In this document: piece after piece, positions 56,098 to 64,000 of the stretch
How the letters are laid out: the number at the start of each line of letters is the position of its first letter
Position numbering within the stretch: the first letter of the stretch is position 1
Assembly: GCF_003010935.1 (NCBI RefSeq)
Contig: NZ_PGGN01000001.1
Location: forward strand, 496,001 to 560,000
Direction: 5' to 3'
DNA from: Phyllobacterium endophyticum
Lineage (GTDB): Bacteria; Pseudomonadota; Alphaproteobacteria; Rhizobiales; Rhizobiaceae
DNA: 64,000 nucleotides
Position numbers and translations under genes: made by a program
The notes under the pieces: model-generated
The model's input: the letters and a program-made list of their open reading frames with translations, nothing else
Database searches by the model: none
Told to the model about the DNA's origin: nothing

Positions 56098-56568
56098 ATG
56101 GAGTTTTTGCAAGCGGTCTCCGACTGGCCCGGGGCCATGGTCCTTCGGCGATTCCAGGTGGCTTACCTGCTTGTCAACGCCGCCCACATTATCTCCGTCG
56201 GTCTTTTGTTCGGCGCCATCGTGACGCTTGATCTCAAGATACTCGGGCTTTTCAAACAGTATCCAATAACCGTGCTTGGCCCGCCGCTTTCGCGCGTAGC
56301 GGCGGCAGGCGTGGCGCTTGCCGCCGTCACCGGCTTGATGCTCTTCTCGGTAAGGCCCATGGCGTATCTTCAGAATACCGCTTTTCTCATCAAGATCGGG
56401 GTGATCGGCCTGGCTGTCATCAATGCGCTCTTGCTGAGCCGCAACCGCTATTGGCGGCTCGCACTTTTGCAAGGCAAGACACACTGGAAGGTGCGATTAC
56501 CGGCACTTCTTTCCCTGATATTCTGGGTCAGTGCCATAGTTGCAGGCCGCTGGACAGGCTTTGTCTAG
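56098..56568 (+). CDS. DUF6644-like integral membrane protein
   Basis: A 156-residue protein with four membrane helices (about 20-45, 58-82, 90-112 and 132-150). A conserved-looking histidine (NAAHIISVGLLFGAI) in the first helix suggests a haem or metal ligand. It starts nine bases after the DUF6152 stop and should act with that secreted protein, perhaps in periplasmic redox or copper handling. Function unknown. Confidence 0.8.
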   Translation: MEFLQAVSDWPGAMVLRRFQVAYLLVNAAHIISVGLLFGAIVTLDLKILGLFKQYPITVLGPPLSRVAAAGVALAAVTGLMLFSVRPMAYLQNTAFLIKIGVIGLAVINALLLSRNRYWRLALLQGKTHWKVRLPALLSLIFWVSAIVAGRWTGFV

Positions 56569-56609
56569 GTCGACTTTTGACCATGGCAGCGACCGGAGCC
56601 GGCGCACGT

Positions 56610-58412
56610 TCAGCCAGAGGCAATCTTCTGCCCCGACGGTTCATATTCGTAGAGTTGATCCATGCTCAATGAAGCGACATCGGCGAAGGCAGCCTGCCCC
56701 CTGACGCGGCCTCCGCTGAGGATCACGACTTCATCGCAAAATGCTATCGTGCTTCGATGATGGCTGATTACAATCGTGGTTCGCCGCCTCGCCCGCGATT
56801 TGAGCGTTTCGACGATCGCTGCTTCCGAGAGGCCATCAACCGCGTTGGTCGCTTCGTCGAGGATAAGGATTTCGGGATCGCGCACCATAGCCCTTGCCAG
56901 CGCAATGCGTTGCCGTTGTCCAGCCGACAGGTTGACGCCCCTGTAGCCGACGACCGTTCGATATCCCTGCGGCAATTTCTGGATGAACTCGTGTGCCTCG
57001 GCCAGTTTTGCCGCGCGCTCCGCTTCGGCCTCCGTTGCCAGATCCTGCCCATAGGTGATGTTGTCAAGGATTGTGCCGTCCACCAATTCCAGGTCCTGGC
57101 TTGCAACCGCTATCTGGTTGCGCCATTGGGTCGGGTCGATCTGATCCAACGGCACCCCGTCGACAGTTATCTGACCCTCGTCGGGATCCACAAATCTGCA
57201 AAGAAGATTGACCACCGTGGTCTTGCCCGCACCTGAACGGCCGATAATCGCCGTCGAGCAGCCACTGCGGATCGAGAAGCTCGCCGAGTGCAACACGGTG
57301 GCGCGGGAACCGGCGCCAGGATATCTGAAGGTCACGGCATTGAATTCCATTTGCTGATGCAAGCCGAGGGCGGGAAGCGTGCCTGCTGGCGGCGCAGGCT
57401 TGTCCGACGAATCCAGCAACCACCTCACTTCCTCGAGCGAACCGCTCCATCCCTGAATTTGGCTCCAGGACAATTGCAGCGCCCGCATATGCGGTTGCAA
57501 CCGGTAAAGCAAAACGATGAATGCGACGATGACCGGAAAACTCACATTCACGAACCATGCGCCAACCACTACCGCGAGGAAAAGCACGGAATGCAGCACC
57601 TCCGTCAGCGGGGGAAGTGCACCTTGGCGCGTCTGCAGGATAAACCCTGCGCGGCGAACGGCATCTGACGCCCGGTCAAATATCTGCTTTTCCCGCTCCT
57701 CCTGTCCAAAGACACGTATCAGCCTTCCTGCGTGCACGAGGTGGAGCATTCGCGATGCGAGTTCGCTGTTGAGCGAAGTCACGCTGCGGCTCGGGTCTTT
57801 CAGGCTGGCCGAGAGCAGGGCGTGTGACAGTTGGACCAGCGCGAGGCCGACTGCGACAAACAAAGTCATCGGCCATGATAAAAGCAGCAGGAAGCCCAGG
57901 AGAATGATCGCCGCCGATGCGTTCACAATCGCTGCGAGAACGGTCTGGATTGCATCCGAAGCCCGCCATGATTCGTTGGAGATGATGTTGAGAAGGCGCC
58001 CGGGGCTTTGTTGCAGAAAGAAAGGATACCCGATCGTAAGAAGCTGCCGTGAGAGCGCGCTTCGAATGGAGTGGCTGGCCTTGCCGTAGATATAGTTCGT
58101 CAACATTGTGTTTGAAAATGCGAGAATGTTCTTGAGTGTGATCAGGGCAATGATGATCGCCGCGATCAGGATGAGCCTTTCTCCGTCCGCCAATCCGGAC
58201 CCCACGTTCTGAAACACAGCCGAGAGACCGCCCATTGCGGCGTCATTATCATGTCCGGCGATGATGCTCAGCATCGGGATGACCAGGCCGATACCAGTGC
58301 CCTCGAGCGCAGCACTGCCGAGGCCGAGCACGACCACAGCTGCAAGCAGCGGCAGTTGCCGCCCCAGCGCATCTCGCAGCATCTGCGTGCCTGGCAGTAG
58401 GATTCCCAGCAT
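56610..58412 (-). CDS. ABC exporter, fused permease and ATPase (polysaccharide/lipid type)
   Basis: A 600-residue half-transporter. The first 320 residues hold about six membrane helices. The ATPase has Walker A GRSGAGKTT, a signature that reads LSAGQRQRIALARA rather than LSGGQ, Walker B ILILDEATNAVD and the H-loop ISHHRST. Family: MsbA-like exporters of lipid-linked oligosaccharides or lipids. It is the last gene of the operon with two glycosyltransferases and an acyltransferase, with gaps of 4-6 bases, so it probably exports the glycan they make. It would work as a homodimer. Confidence 0.93.
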   Translation of the reverse strand: MLGILLPGTQMLRDALGRQLPLLAAVVVLGLGSAALEGTGIGLVIPMLSIIAGHDNDAAMGGLSAVFQNVGSGLADGERLILIAAIIIALITLKNILAFSNTMLTNYIYGKASHSIRSALSRQLLTIGYPFFLQQSPGRLLNIISNESWRASDAIQTVLAAIVNASAAIILLGFLLLLSWPMTLFVAVGLALVQLSHALLSASLKDPSRSVTSLNSELASRMLHLVHAGRLIRVFGQEEREKQIFDRASDAVRRAGFILQTRQGALPPLTEVLHSVLFLAVVVGAWFVNVSFPVIVAFIVLLYRLQPHMRALQLSWSQIQGWSGSLEEVRWLLDSSDKPAPPAGTLPALGLHQQMEFNAVTFRYPGAGSRATVLHSASFSIRSGCSTAIIGRSGAGKTTVVNLLCRFVDPDEGQITVDGVPLDQIDPTQWRNQIAVASQDLELVDGTILDNITYGQDLATEAEAERAAKLAEAHEFIQKLPQGYRTVVGYRGVNLSAGQRQRIALARAMVRDPEILILDEATNAVDGLSEAAIVETLKSRARRRTTIVISHHRSTIAFCDEVVILSGGRVRGQAAFADVASLSMDQLYEYEPSGQKIASG

Positions 58413-58418
58413 TGTAAT

Positions 58419-59453
58419 TCACCTTAGCTGAAGTTTTGTCTCTTCGTTGTTATTAACTTGCCGGCGGCGCATCCATCTTGTTGCCCGAAAACCTGCGAAA
58501 GCAGCAGCGCCCAGCAAGTTCATCAAGACAATGGGCCAGTGCGACAAGTGTAGCTCAGGATCGAACCGGGCGCCGCCAAAAAGCTCCCGGAAAGCCGATC
58601 GCACGGTCCACCGGAAATGGCGAAGCAACCATGGCGCACTGCGAATGTGCTTGGCATAAAGTGCGCCATTGCCCAGGCTGTAGTTCCTGTGGAGCTTTTC
58701 GACGTCCCGGCGGGAGCTCCGTCCGTGATGATGAAAGACCGCCATGTCAGGCACATACTCAACGGGGACGCCGAGTTGAAACGCTCTTATGAGATAATCG
58801 GTATCCTCCGCGGAGCGAAGCGGAGCCCCCGCGCCGAGGCACTCGTCGAACAGCCCGATACGCGCTGCGACCTCCCGATGCATCGTCATGTTGCAACCCA
58901 GCACGAAACCGCCCGGATGGACGTCACATGTGAGCCGCGCCCGTGTGGGCGATCGCTTGACGGTGAAGGGCAAATCATCGGAATTGCCCAGTTCCACCCG
59001 GCCGCCGCGTATGAGCAAGCCATCACCTGTTGCGTAGTGGCGCTCCAGATCATGGAGGTAGTCCCTGTCGACTTCGCAATCGTCGTCAATAAAAATGACG
59101 ATGCGACCGCGCGCTTGTTCCAGCCCGGCATTGCGTGCTGCAGCCAACCCCGGCCGCGGCTGAAGCAGTAGCCTCATCGCAGTTTCCGAACTCGCAGCTA
59201 TGCGGCTCACATATTCTGTCGTGCCGTCGGTCGAGCCATTATCGACAATGACGAGCTCGGTGGTGAAAGTTGGATGGGCTCTGCATGCTCTTTCAATCGA
59301 GCTGATGCACGATGCCAGTGCTGCCGCACGATTGCGCGTGCACACAATGAAGCTCGCGCGGACCGGTTCATCTGAAAACGACGCCGCCGCTCTCGGCCCC
59401 GCTCCTGTAACGCTGGAATTAAAGCGGGCCGTATGATGGAGTTCGCTATCCAT
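58419..59453 (-). CDS. Glycosyltransferase family 2 protein (A)
   Basis: A 344-residue GT2 enzyme. The GT-A core starts RASFIVCTRNRAAALASC and has VDNGSTDGTTEYV, the metal-binding DDD-type motif FIDDDCEVD, an acceptor-side SAEDTDYLIRAF motif and a C-terminal membrane-associated helix region (WPIVLMNLLGAAAFAGF). The gene lies between another GT2 and the exporter, with six-base gaps. Sugar and acceptor unknown. Confidence 0.92.
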   Translation of the reverse strand: MDSELHHTARFNSSVTGAGPRAAASFSDEPVRASFIVCTRNRAAALASCISSIERACRAHPTFTTELVIVDNGSTDGTTEYVSRIAASSETAMRLLLQPRPGLAAARNAGLEQARGRIVIFIDDDCEVDRDYLHDLERHYATGDGLLIRGGRVELGNSDDLPFTVKRSPTRARLTCDVHPGGFVLGCNMTMHREVAARIGLFDECLGAGAPLRSAEDTDYLIRAFQLGVPVEYVPDMAVFHHHGRSSRRDVEKLHRNYSLGNGALYAKHIRSAPWLLRHFRWTVRSAFRELFGGARFDPELHLSHWPIVLMNLLGAAAFAGFRATRWMRRRQVNNNEETKLQLR

Positions 59454-59459
59454 TCGCGC

Positions 59460-60566
59460 TCATCCGATGAGGTTAAAAGGGGGGAGGACGCGCGCGGCGG
59501 GCACGGATTGCAGGTAACGCGACAAGGCATCCACCCGCCTGTTTGCTGCAACCGACATATCGCTGAACCAGGGCAGGTAGGCCCCGGGCAGCAGACCGTA
59601 TCGTTCGCGCCGCCTGATTTGCCCCCATTTCTGCGTGTGGGTCAGGAACTCGTGCATCAATCGGGGCTGCCGCTCATCACCGATGAGCTGATAAAGGAAG
59701 TAAAAGAGGTTCAATACGCCTATTTCGTAGCTGGCGCGCACCGCTGCAGGCAAACCCGTTACGTTGGCCTCGAGGGCGAGCAAGCGTTCGGCGGCGTTTC
59801 TGATATTGTTTGCCGTTACGTCAGCCGCGATGTCCTCAAGGGCGCCTGCATTGTCGATCAATCCCTCCCGCTCGAGGTTTTCGACGACGATCTTCAGATG
59901 GGTGATGCGCATCTGCCGCTTGTGTTTGTTTGTCACGCTTTCGCCGTGAATGCGGTAGGCAACAAGGCTCTCGCTCATCATGGCGATGGGAAAGCGTTCC
60001 GTGATCCGCCTGAAGAGATCGAAATCTTCTGCGTGCAGGTACCGCGGATCATAATGAAGCATGTCAGCCGGGATGACGTTCCTGTTGTAAACCACCGTCG
60101 AGTGCATGAAGATGGTAAAGAACTTTGAAAGTATCCGCAGATCCGCCCAACCGTAGATGGGATCGCTCGTGCCGCGGACGACACGCTCGCCGACAATGGT
60201 ATCGATTCCTGTACCGCAGACGGCAATATCCGGATGCTCCTGGAACAGCGAGACCTGACGGGAAAGCCGAGCAGGGTAGCAGACATCATCTGCATCCATC
60301 CGGGCGATCAGTTCGCCCCTGGCGAGGCTCAGGCCCTCATTCAAAGTTGCGATGAGACCGCGGTTCTCTCGCGAAACGATGCGGATACGATCGTCGGCTC
60401 TCTGGTGGCGTTGCAGTATCTTCAACGAGCCGTCGGTTGATCCATCATCAATCGCGATGATCTCGAGATGTTTATGATCCTGACGCACCAGGCTGGCGAG
60501 CGCCGCGTCCAGATAGGGTTCGCCGTTGTAAACAGGCAGCAGGACCGAGACCAGGGGATTGGACAT
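59460..60566 (-). CDS. Glycosyltransferase family 2 protein (B)
   Basis: A 368-residue GT2 enzyme. PLVSVLLPVYNGEPYLDAAL opens the GT-A fold, followed by IAIDDGSTDGSLKIL, ARMDADDVCYPARLSRQ (DAD metal motif) and RYLHAEDFDLFRRI (acceptor motif). The C-terminal 120 residues are helical and divergent. Second gene of the surface-glycan operon, four bases after the acyltransferase stop. Confidence 0.93.
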   Translation of the reverse strand: MSNPLVSVLLPVYNGEPYLDAALASLVRQDHKHLEIIAIDDGSTDGSLKILQRHQRADDRIRIVSRENRGLIATLNEGLSLARGELIARMDADDVCYPARLSRQVSLFQEHPDIAVCGTGIDTIVGERVVRGTSDPIYGWADLRILSKFFTIFMHSTVVYNRNVIPADMLHYDPRYLHAEDFDLFRRITERFPIAMMSESLVAYRIHGESVTNKHKRQMRITHLKIVVENLEREGLIDNAGALEDIAADVTANNIRNAAERLLALEANVTGLPAAVRASYEIGVLNLFYFLYQLIGDERQPRLMHEFLTHTQKWGQIRRRERYGLLPGAYLPWFSDMSVAANRRVDALSRYLQSVPAARVLPPFNLIG

Positions 60567-60570
60567 GGAT

Positions 60571-61755
60571 TCAGCTCATCCGTTCTTTGATGATTGTGGT
60601 TTTGGCGAGGGCATCGCCCTCCTCGCTTGCCGCATGTAAACAGGCGGGGAGGAGATGTTCACCTCTGCCGCTGCCCCGTCGCTCCGTATGACGATTTTTT
60701 GGAACGACATAGGGGAATAAGCCTTTGAATGCATTGACCCGCTTTTCGAGAACCATCCAGGATATCGCAGCCACGACCAGGGTGCCTGTTCCTGCGACGA
60801 GGAACCGGCCGAGGCCTTGCTCGGACACATTGACGGGAAGCCATGGCTGCGCCTTGACCACAAATGCCAGGACAAGCGCGTGAAAAAGATAAACGCCGTA
60901 ACTTATGCGGCCCAAGCCTGTTAGCGGCCGGCTTTCGGCCAGCCGCCCAGCATATCCGCTTAGTCCCGTCGCACAGTAATTGACGATCATCACGAGTGGA
61001 ACAAGGGGAAGGATTTCAAGCCCTATCCAGCGGACCCAGTCCAGCGTCATCGGCAACGACACTGGCCTGAGCCACAATAGAACAAGAAAGGCGGTGGCGA
61101 GCGGCACCCAGCTTACCCTCACCCAGAGAGGTATAAGCATAGTTCTTGTCCGCCACGCGGCAAGTAATGCGCCGCATGCCAGCGCATCCATCGACGCTGG
61201 AGGCAAGAGATCACGCGCCAGAGAGGGTGTCCCCGTGACGGGCCAATAGAGACGAAATGCTAGCGAAAAGATGATGACGCCGACGCAAATCCGCTCGATG
61301 GAACGTCTTGGGGCCAACAGAATGACCAACGGCCAGACCAGATAGAACTGCTCTTCGATGCTCAGGCTCCAGGTGTGAACCAACACCCAGGGGCTCCACT
61401 CATCGCGAAAGGCATACCAGAAGTTCGAGAGGTAGAGCGCGTGCCAGGCCAGCACCCTTCTGGACTCCTCGAGACTGGCGAGCCACACGAGGGCAAGCAT
61501 GGCAAAGTAAGGAGGGAATATACGCAGCGACCTGCGTATGTAGAACGACTTGAGTGCCGTCGCCGGCTGGAACTCCGCCGCCGCGCGGGCATCCAGAAGC
61601 AGCCGCGTGATCAGAAAGCCGCTCAATACGAAGAACAGGCGCACCCCGACATGCCCCCAATAGGAACCATCCGTAGCAAAAAAGTGCGCGTAAAGCACCA
61701 GCGCGACAGCGACGGCTCTTAGACCATCCAACTGCCGATAACGCACATCCGACAT
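60571..61755 (-). CDS. Acyltransferase 3 (OafA/YrhL-like) membrane protein
   Basis: A 394-residue membrane acyltransferase that O-acylates sugars of surface glycans. The family start YRQLDGLRAVAVALVLYAHFF carries the catalytic histidine, followed by LFFVLSGFLITRLLLD and WSLSIEEQFYLVWPL. About ten membrane helices and a positively charged C-terminal tail follow. The ATG at 61755 follows AGAGGGA; the frame extends to 61818 without family sequence. First gene of the operon with two GT2s and the ABC exporter. Confidence 0.93.
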   Translation of the reverse strand: MSDVRYRQLDGLRAVAVALVLYAHFFATDGSYWGHVGVRLFFVLSGFLITRLLLDARAAAEFQPATALKSFYIRRSLRIFPPYFAMLALVWLASLEESRRVLAWHALYLSNFWYAFRDEWSPWVLVHTWSLSIEEQFYLVWPLVILLAPRRSIERICVGVIIFSLAFRLYWPVTGTPSLARDLLPPASMDALACGALLAAWRTRTMLIPLWVRVSWVPLATAFLVLLWLRPVSLPMTLDWVRWIGLEILPLVPLVMIVNYCATGLSGYAGRLAESRPLTGLGRISYGVYLFHALVLAFVVKAQPWLPVNVSEQGLGRFLVAGTGTLVVAAISWMVLEKRVNAFKGLFPYVVPKNRHTERRGSGRGEHLLPACLHAASEEGDALAKTTIIKERMS

Positions 61756-62415
61756 CGGAATCCCTCTGCGTAGAGCATTGATGGCCGGCCCCAGGATCGC
61801 GCAGTGCCGCCATGCCACAGTGTCTGCGGCCCGCCATGTCTGCTCGTTCTTGAAGCACTCGCCATTCGATTCACTTTCCAGCAGTGGCGCGTGATTACCA
61901 CCATGCCTTGCCGCGCAAATTGTGCCAGAGGAACTGCGAACCTCGAAACCACTAAAAACAAAAGGCTGACCATATCTCCTGGGCTGATTTTACCTGGTAC
62001 TACTCAATCACAATCTATGGCGCTGCCATTGTTCAGCGTCTGAGTTTGACTGCTGCGAAAAACCGTCCTCGCCAGATGCAGAGGACCCTCGCCGTCAAAC
62101 AATCCTATTCAACCCATATCAAACATCGACTTCAGGGTAATCAGACTTTGGTCTGACCATGGACGTCCATAGGTCTTACGCCGCGTGCTTGAATCATCCC
62201 GGGCGGCAAGGGTTTCTACGGAAGATCGCACCATAGAACCCGACCTGGAGCGGTTCATGGCAAAACGCATGGACCCAACACAGTTGAGATGAGGCCTAAC
62301 CGGGGAGATCACGAAACTCATCTCGATGCAACCGGACGCAAATGGTGCGCAAGTGTGCGATTGGGCGGAAAGGCTTACCCTCGCTTCCGGCGATGCTTCG
62401 CACATAGTTTTGAAA
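61756..62415. other. Gene-free stretch between the glycan operon and tRNA-Ser
   Basis: About 660 bases. It must hold the glycan-operon promoter. A perfect 12-base palindrome ATGGACGTCCAT is at 62159-62170. Several short frames look degenerate and none is supported; the stretch may contain decayed coding sequence. Confidence 0.4.
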
Positions 62416-62506
62416 TGGCGGAGAGAGCGGGATTCGAACCCGCGTTACGCTTTTGACGTAAACACACTTTCCAGGCGTGCGCCTTCAACCACTCGGCCAC
62501 CTCTCC
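62416..62506 (-). tRNA. tRNA-Ser(GGA)
   Basis: Reading down from 62506: acceptor GGAGAGG, D-arm GGCCGAGTGGTTGAAGGC, anticodon loop CTGGAAA with anticodon GGA, a long class II variable arm, the T-arm GGTTCGAATCC and CTCTCCGCCA with encoded CCA. It decodes UCC and UCU. Confidence 0.96.
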
Positions 62507-62868
62507 ACAATACGCCGGCATCTGGCCGGTCGGGTTGATATGCAGCCGGAATACCGGCTTCAAGAGCACCGTCAACCATCGGTCACTCAGTTCTGGATAA
62601 GCGCACAGGGCCCGTAGGTGGTTAGCCGGCAGCGACCCCGTGCGGCGCGCACTATAGTCAGAACAGGCACTTGATCAACTCCTATTTCAACATAATCTTG
62701 CTTTGGGTGAAATTCTCGAGTTTCCCACTGAAAACGCTGATGATTTTTCCAGAAATGTCAGTTTGTCCCATCGAACTGGTCGCAAAAATGAGTTCCTTCA
62801 CCGGAGGTCAAGCTTTACAAACAATTGTGTCGATGCTGTTTGATATATTGTATTTTAGGGAGACCTCT
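62507..62868. other. Gene-free stretch between tRNA-Ser and the small membrane gene
   Basis: About 360 bases, AT-richer near 62670-62850. It must hold the tRNA promoter (minus) and the promoter of the gene at 62869. The in-frame extension to 62671 is not supported: the ribosome-binding site favours the GTG at 62869. Confidence 0.4.
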
Positions 62869-63192
62869 GTGATCCGGTTCATATTCAGGCTTCTTGCCTA
62901 TGTCGCCCTAAGCCTGTCGATCATCGCTGCCGTTCTCGATGCGGCACGCTCGGTTGGTGCATCCCAAATCGTCATGACCTCCTTGCAGAACGCATGGCAA
63001 TCCATCTCGCCTTCGTCGCTCGTTTTTGCTGAAACAGGCATCAAGAGCCACTTCTATCCTGTGCTTTGGGACCCCTTCATGCTCTTTGTGCTCGAGACGC
63101 CAACCTTCATCGTCTTTGCGCTAATCGCATTCCTGTTCTACGCGATAGGCTACAAACGCGAGAATGGAGCCGGCCGCTTTGCCGCCCGTTAA
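62869..63192 (+). CDS. Small membrane protein (107 residues), unknown function
   Basis: Not assigned to a named family. Starts at a GTG at 62869 preceded by AGGGAG. One hydrophobic helix lies at about 5-25 (FRLLAYVALSLSIIAAVLDA) and a second at about 75-95 (PTFIVFALIAFLFYAIGY), with a soluble stretch between that contains SLQNAWQSISPSSL. The charged C-terminus (KRENGAGRFAAR) suggests both ends are cytoplasmic. It lies 292 bases before the BMP binding-protein gene, probably a separate transcript. Confidence 0.7.
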   Translation: MIRFIFRLLAYVALSLSIIAAVLDAARSVGASQIVMTSLQNAWQSISPSSLVFAETGIKSHFYPVLWDPFMLFVLETPTFIVFALIAFLFYAIGYKRENGAGRFAAR

Positions 63193-63484
63193 CCGAGTGC
63201 CTTGGATGTTCGAGGGACGCCAATCGACGTTCCGATCAGCTGTCTTCACCACGGAAGCTCGCGCCCCCGGCACCGGCGTGGCTGGCCCCCTTGCGAAGAC
63301 ATAACGAACTGGGGTTGCTGGATTTTCCAAGGATATGTGACCAAGAGGCAAAATTCCACGTGAATTTTAGCAACCGGCATGCAAGATTGTCCCTCGGGGG
63401 CGGCTGGCGGTGGACCATCCGCAACGGTTTCAGGTGCGACAGAAGTTAACCTTGCTCAACAAAAATCCAGAGGGTTGGTATCAA

Positions 63485-64000
63485 ATGAAGCGTATTGTTC
63501 TTGGTCTCCTGGCTGCTACAGCATTGTCCGTCTCGGCCTTTGCTGCTGATGACAAGCCGGCCGTCATCTACGATCTTGGCGGAAAATTCGACAAATCCTT
63601 CAATGAAGCCGCGTTCAACGGCGCCGAGAAATACACAGCCGACTCCGGTGTCAAATACCGCGAATTTGAAATCCAGAACGAGGCACAGCGCGAACAGGCA
63701 CTTCGCAAATTCGCATCTGACGGCAACTCGCCCATTGTCATTGCCGGCTTCTCCGCCGCGGCCGCCGTCGAAAAGGTCGCCACGGAATTTCCGGAAACGA
63801 AGTTTGTCATCATCGATGCCGAAGTTGATAAACCCAATGTGCGTTCGGTAGCTTTCAAGGACAATGAAGGCTCCTACCTCGTCGGCGTAATCGCCGCAAA
63901 GGCGTCCAAGACCGGAACCGTGAGCTTCATCGGCGGCATGGATGTTCCGCTTATCCGTAATTTCGGTTGTGGCTATGTGGGCGGTGTCAAGGCTACGAAC
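63485..64000 (+). CDS. BMP-family ABC transporter substrate-binding protein (3' end cut by window edge)
   Basis: Periplasmic lipoprotein-like binding protein of the Bmp/Med family, which binds purine nucleosides or related ligands. The signal peptide MKRIVLGLLAATALSVSAFA is followed by the family start DDKPAVIYDLGGKFDKSFNE, IVIAGFSAAAAVEKVA and GSYLVGVIAA; the frame is open to the window edge after 172 codons (full length about 330). No Cys at the cleavage site, so it is probably soluble. The partner ATPase and permeases should lie beyond 64000. Confidence 0.93.
   Translation, partial: MKRIVLGLLAATALSVSAFAADDKPAVIYDLGGKFDKSFNEAAFNGAEKYTADSGVKYREFEIQNEAQREQALRKFASDGNSPIVIAGFSAAAAVEKVATEFPETKFVIIDAEVDKPNVRSVAFKDNEGSYLVGVIAAKASKTGTVSFIGGMDVPLIRNFGCGYVGGVKATN

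Noticed and set aside
62159-62236. Short plus-strand frame starting MDVHRS, suggestive of an IS110-type transposase start
   Set aside because: Only 25 codons and no further transposase motifs or terminal repeats can be seen; too weak to call.
62109-62405. 98-codon minus-strand frame beside tRNA-Ser
   Set aside because: No ribosome site, no family pattern, and a Ser/Arg-rich random-looking product.

Overview
The window comes from a fairly GC-rich alphaproteobacterium of the order Hyphomicrobiales (Rhizobium/Phyllobacterium/Brucella-like). This rests on a rhizobial-type glycerol ABC locus (glpR-glpD-glpSTPQ-DUF2160-glpV), a 1,5-anhydro-D-fructose reductase resembling the Sinorhizobium morelense enzyme, a DUF982 protein, a TamA/TamB pair and EcfG-like promoters. 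It reads as ordinary chromosome or chromid: no phage, plasmid or CRISPR module was found. Both window edges cut genes (ilvD on the left, a BMP-family binding protein on the right).

Layout. 1-2143: ilvD (cut) and a stand-alone Lrp-type ligand domain, both on the minus strand. 2450-9003: tamA-tamB, outer-membrane assembly. 9012-9204: copy A of a dispersed palindromic repeat. 9223-18946 (minus): nine-gene sugar-acid operon with two upstream dehydrogenases, a complete carbohydrate ABC importer, an IlvD/Edd sugar-acid dehydratase, an SDR and an FAH-fold hydrolase. Together these look like a non-phosphorylating diketo route. A divergent LacI regulator with a palindromic operator follows. 20210-28822: glycerol regulon with GlpR sites, glpD, the six-gene transporter operon and a UUCG-loop terminator.

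28879-44440: the most unusual part. A LacI protein sits between two near-identical operators and governs a DUF993 protein on one side. On the other side it is followed by 1,5-anhydrofructose reductase, a CoA-transferase, a crotonase, an aldehyde dehydrogenase, a sugar ABC importer, two GMC flavoproteins and an SDR. Sugar oxidoreduction and acyl-CoA chemistry in one regulated block suggest an undescribed catabolic route. Copy B of the repeat, inverted relative to copy A, follows it.

44645-52698: DUF982 protein, MFS exporter, two tiny membrane proteins, UvrD-like helicase, nucleotide-sugar epimerase and a tandem-domain GT2. 53110-55440: general-stress cluster (YmgE-like protein, DUF3618, holin-like protein, nutrient-deprivation-type protein) with EcfG-like promoters on both sides. 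55705-56568: DUF6152 and DUF6644-like pair. 56610-61755: surface-glycan operon (acyltransferase, two GT2, ABC exporter). 62416-62506: tRNA-Ser(GGA). The window ends with a small membrane protein and the start of a BMP-type nucleoside-binding protein.
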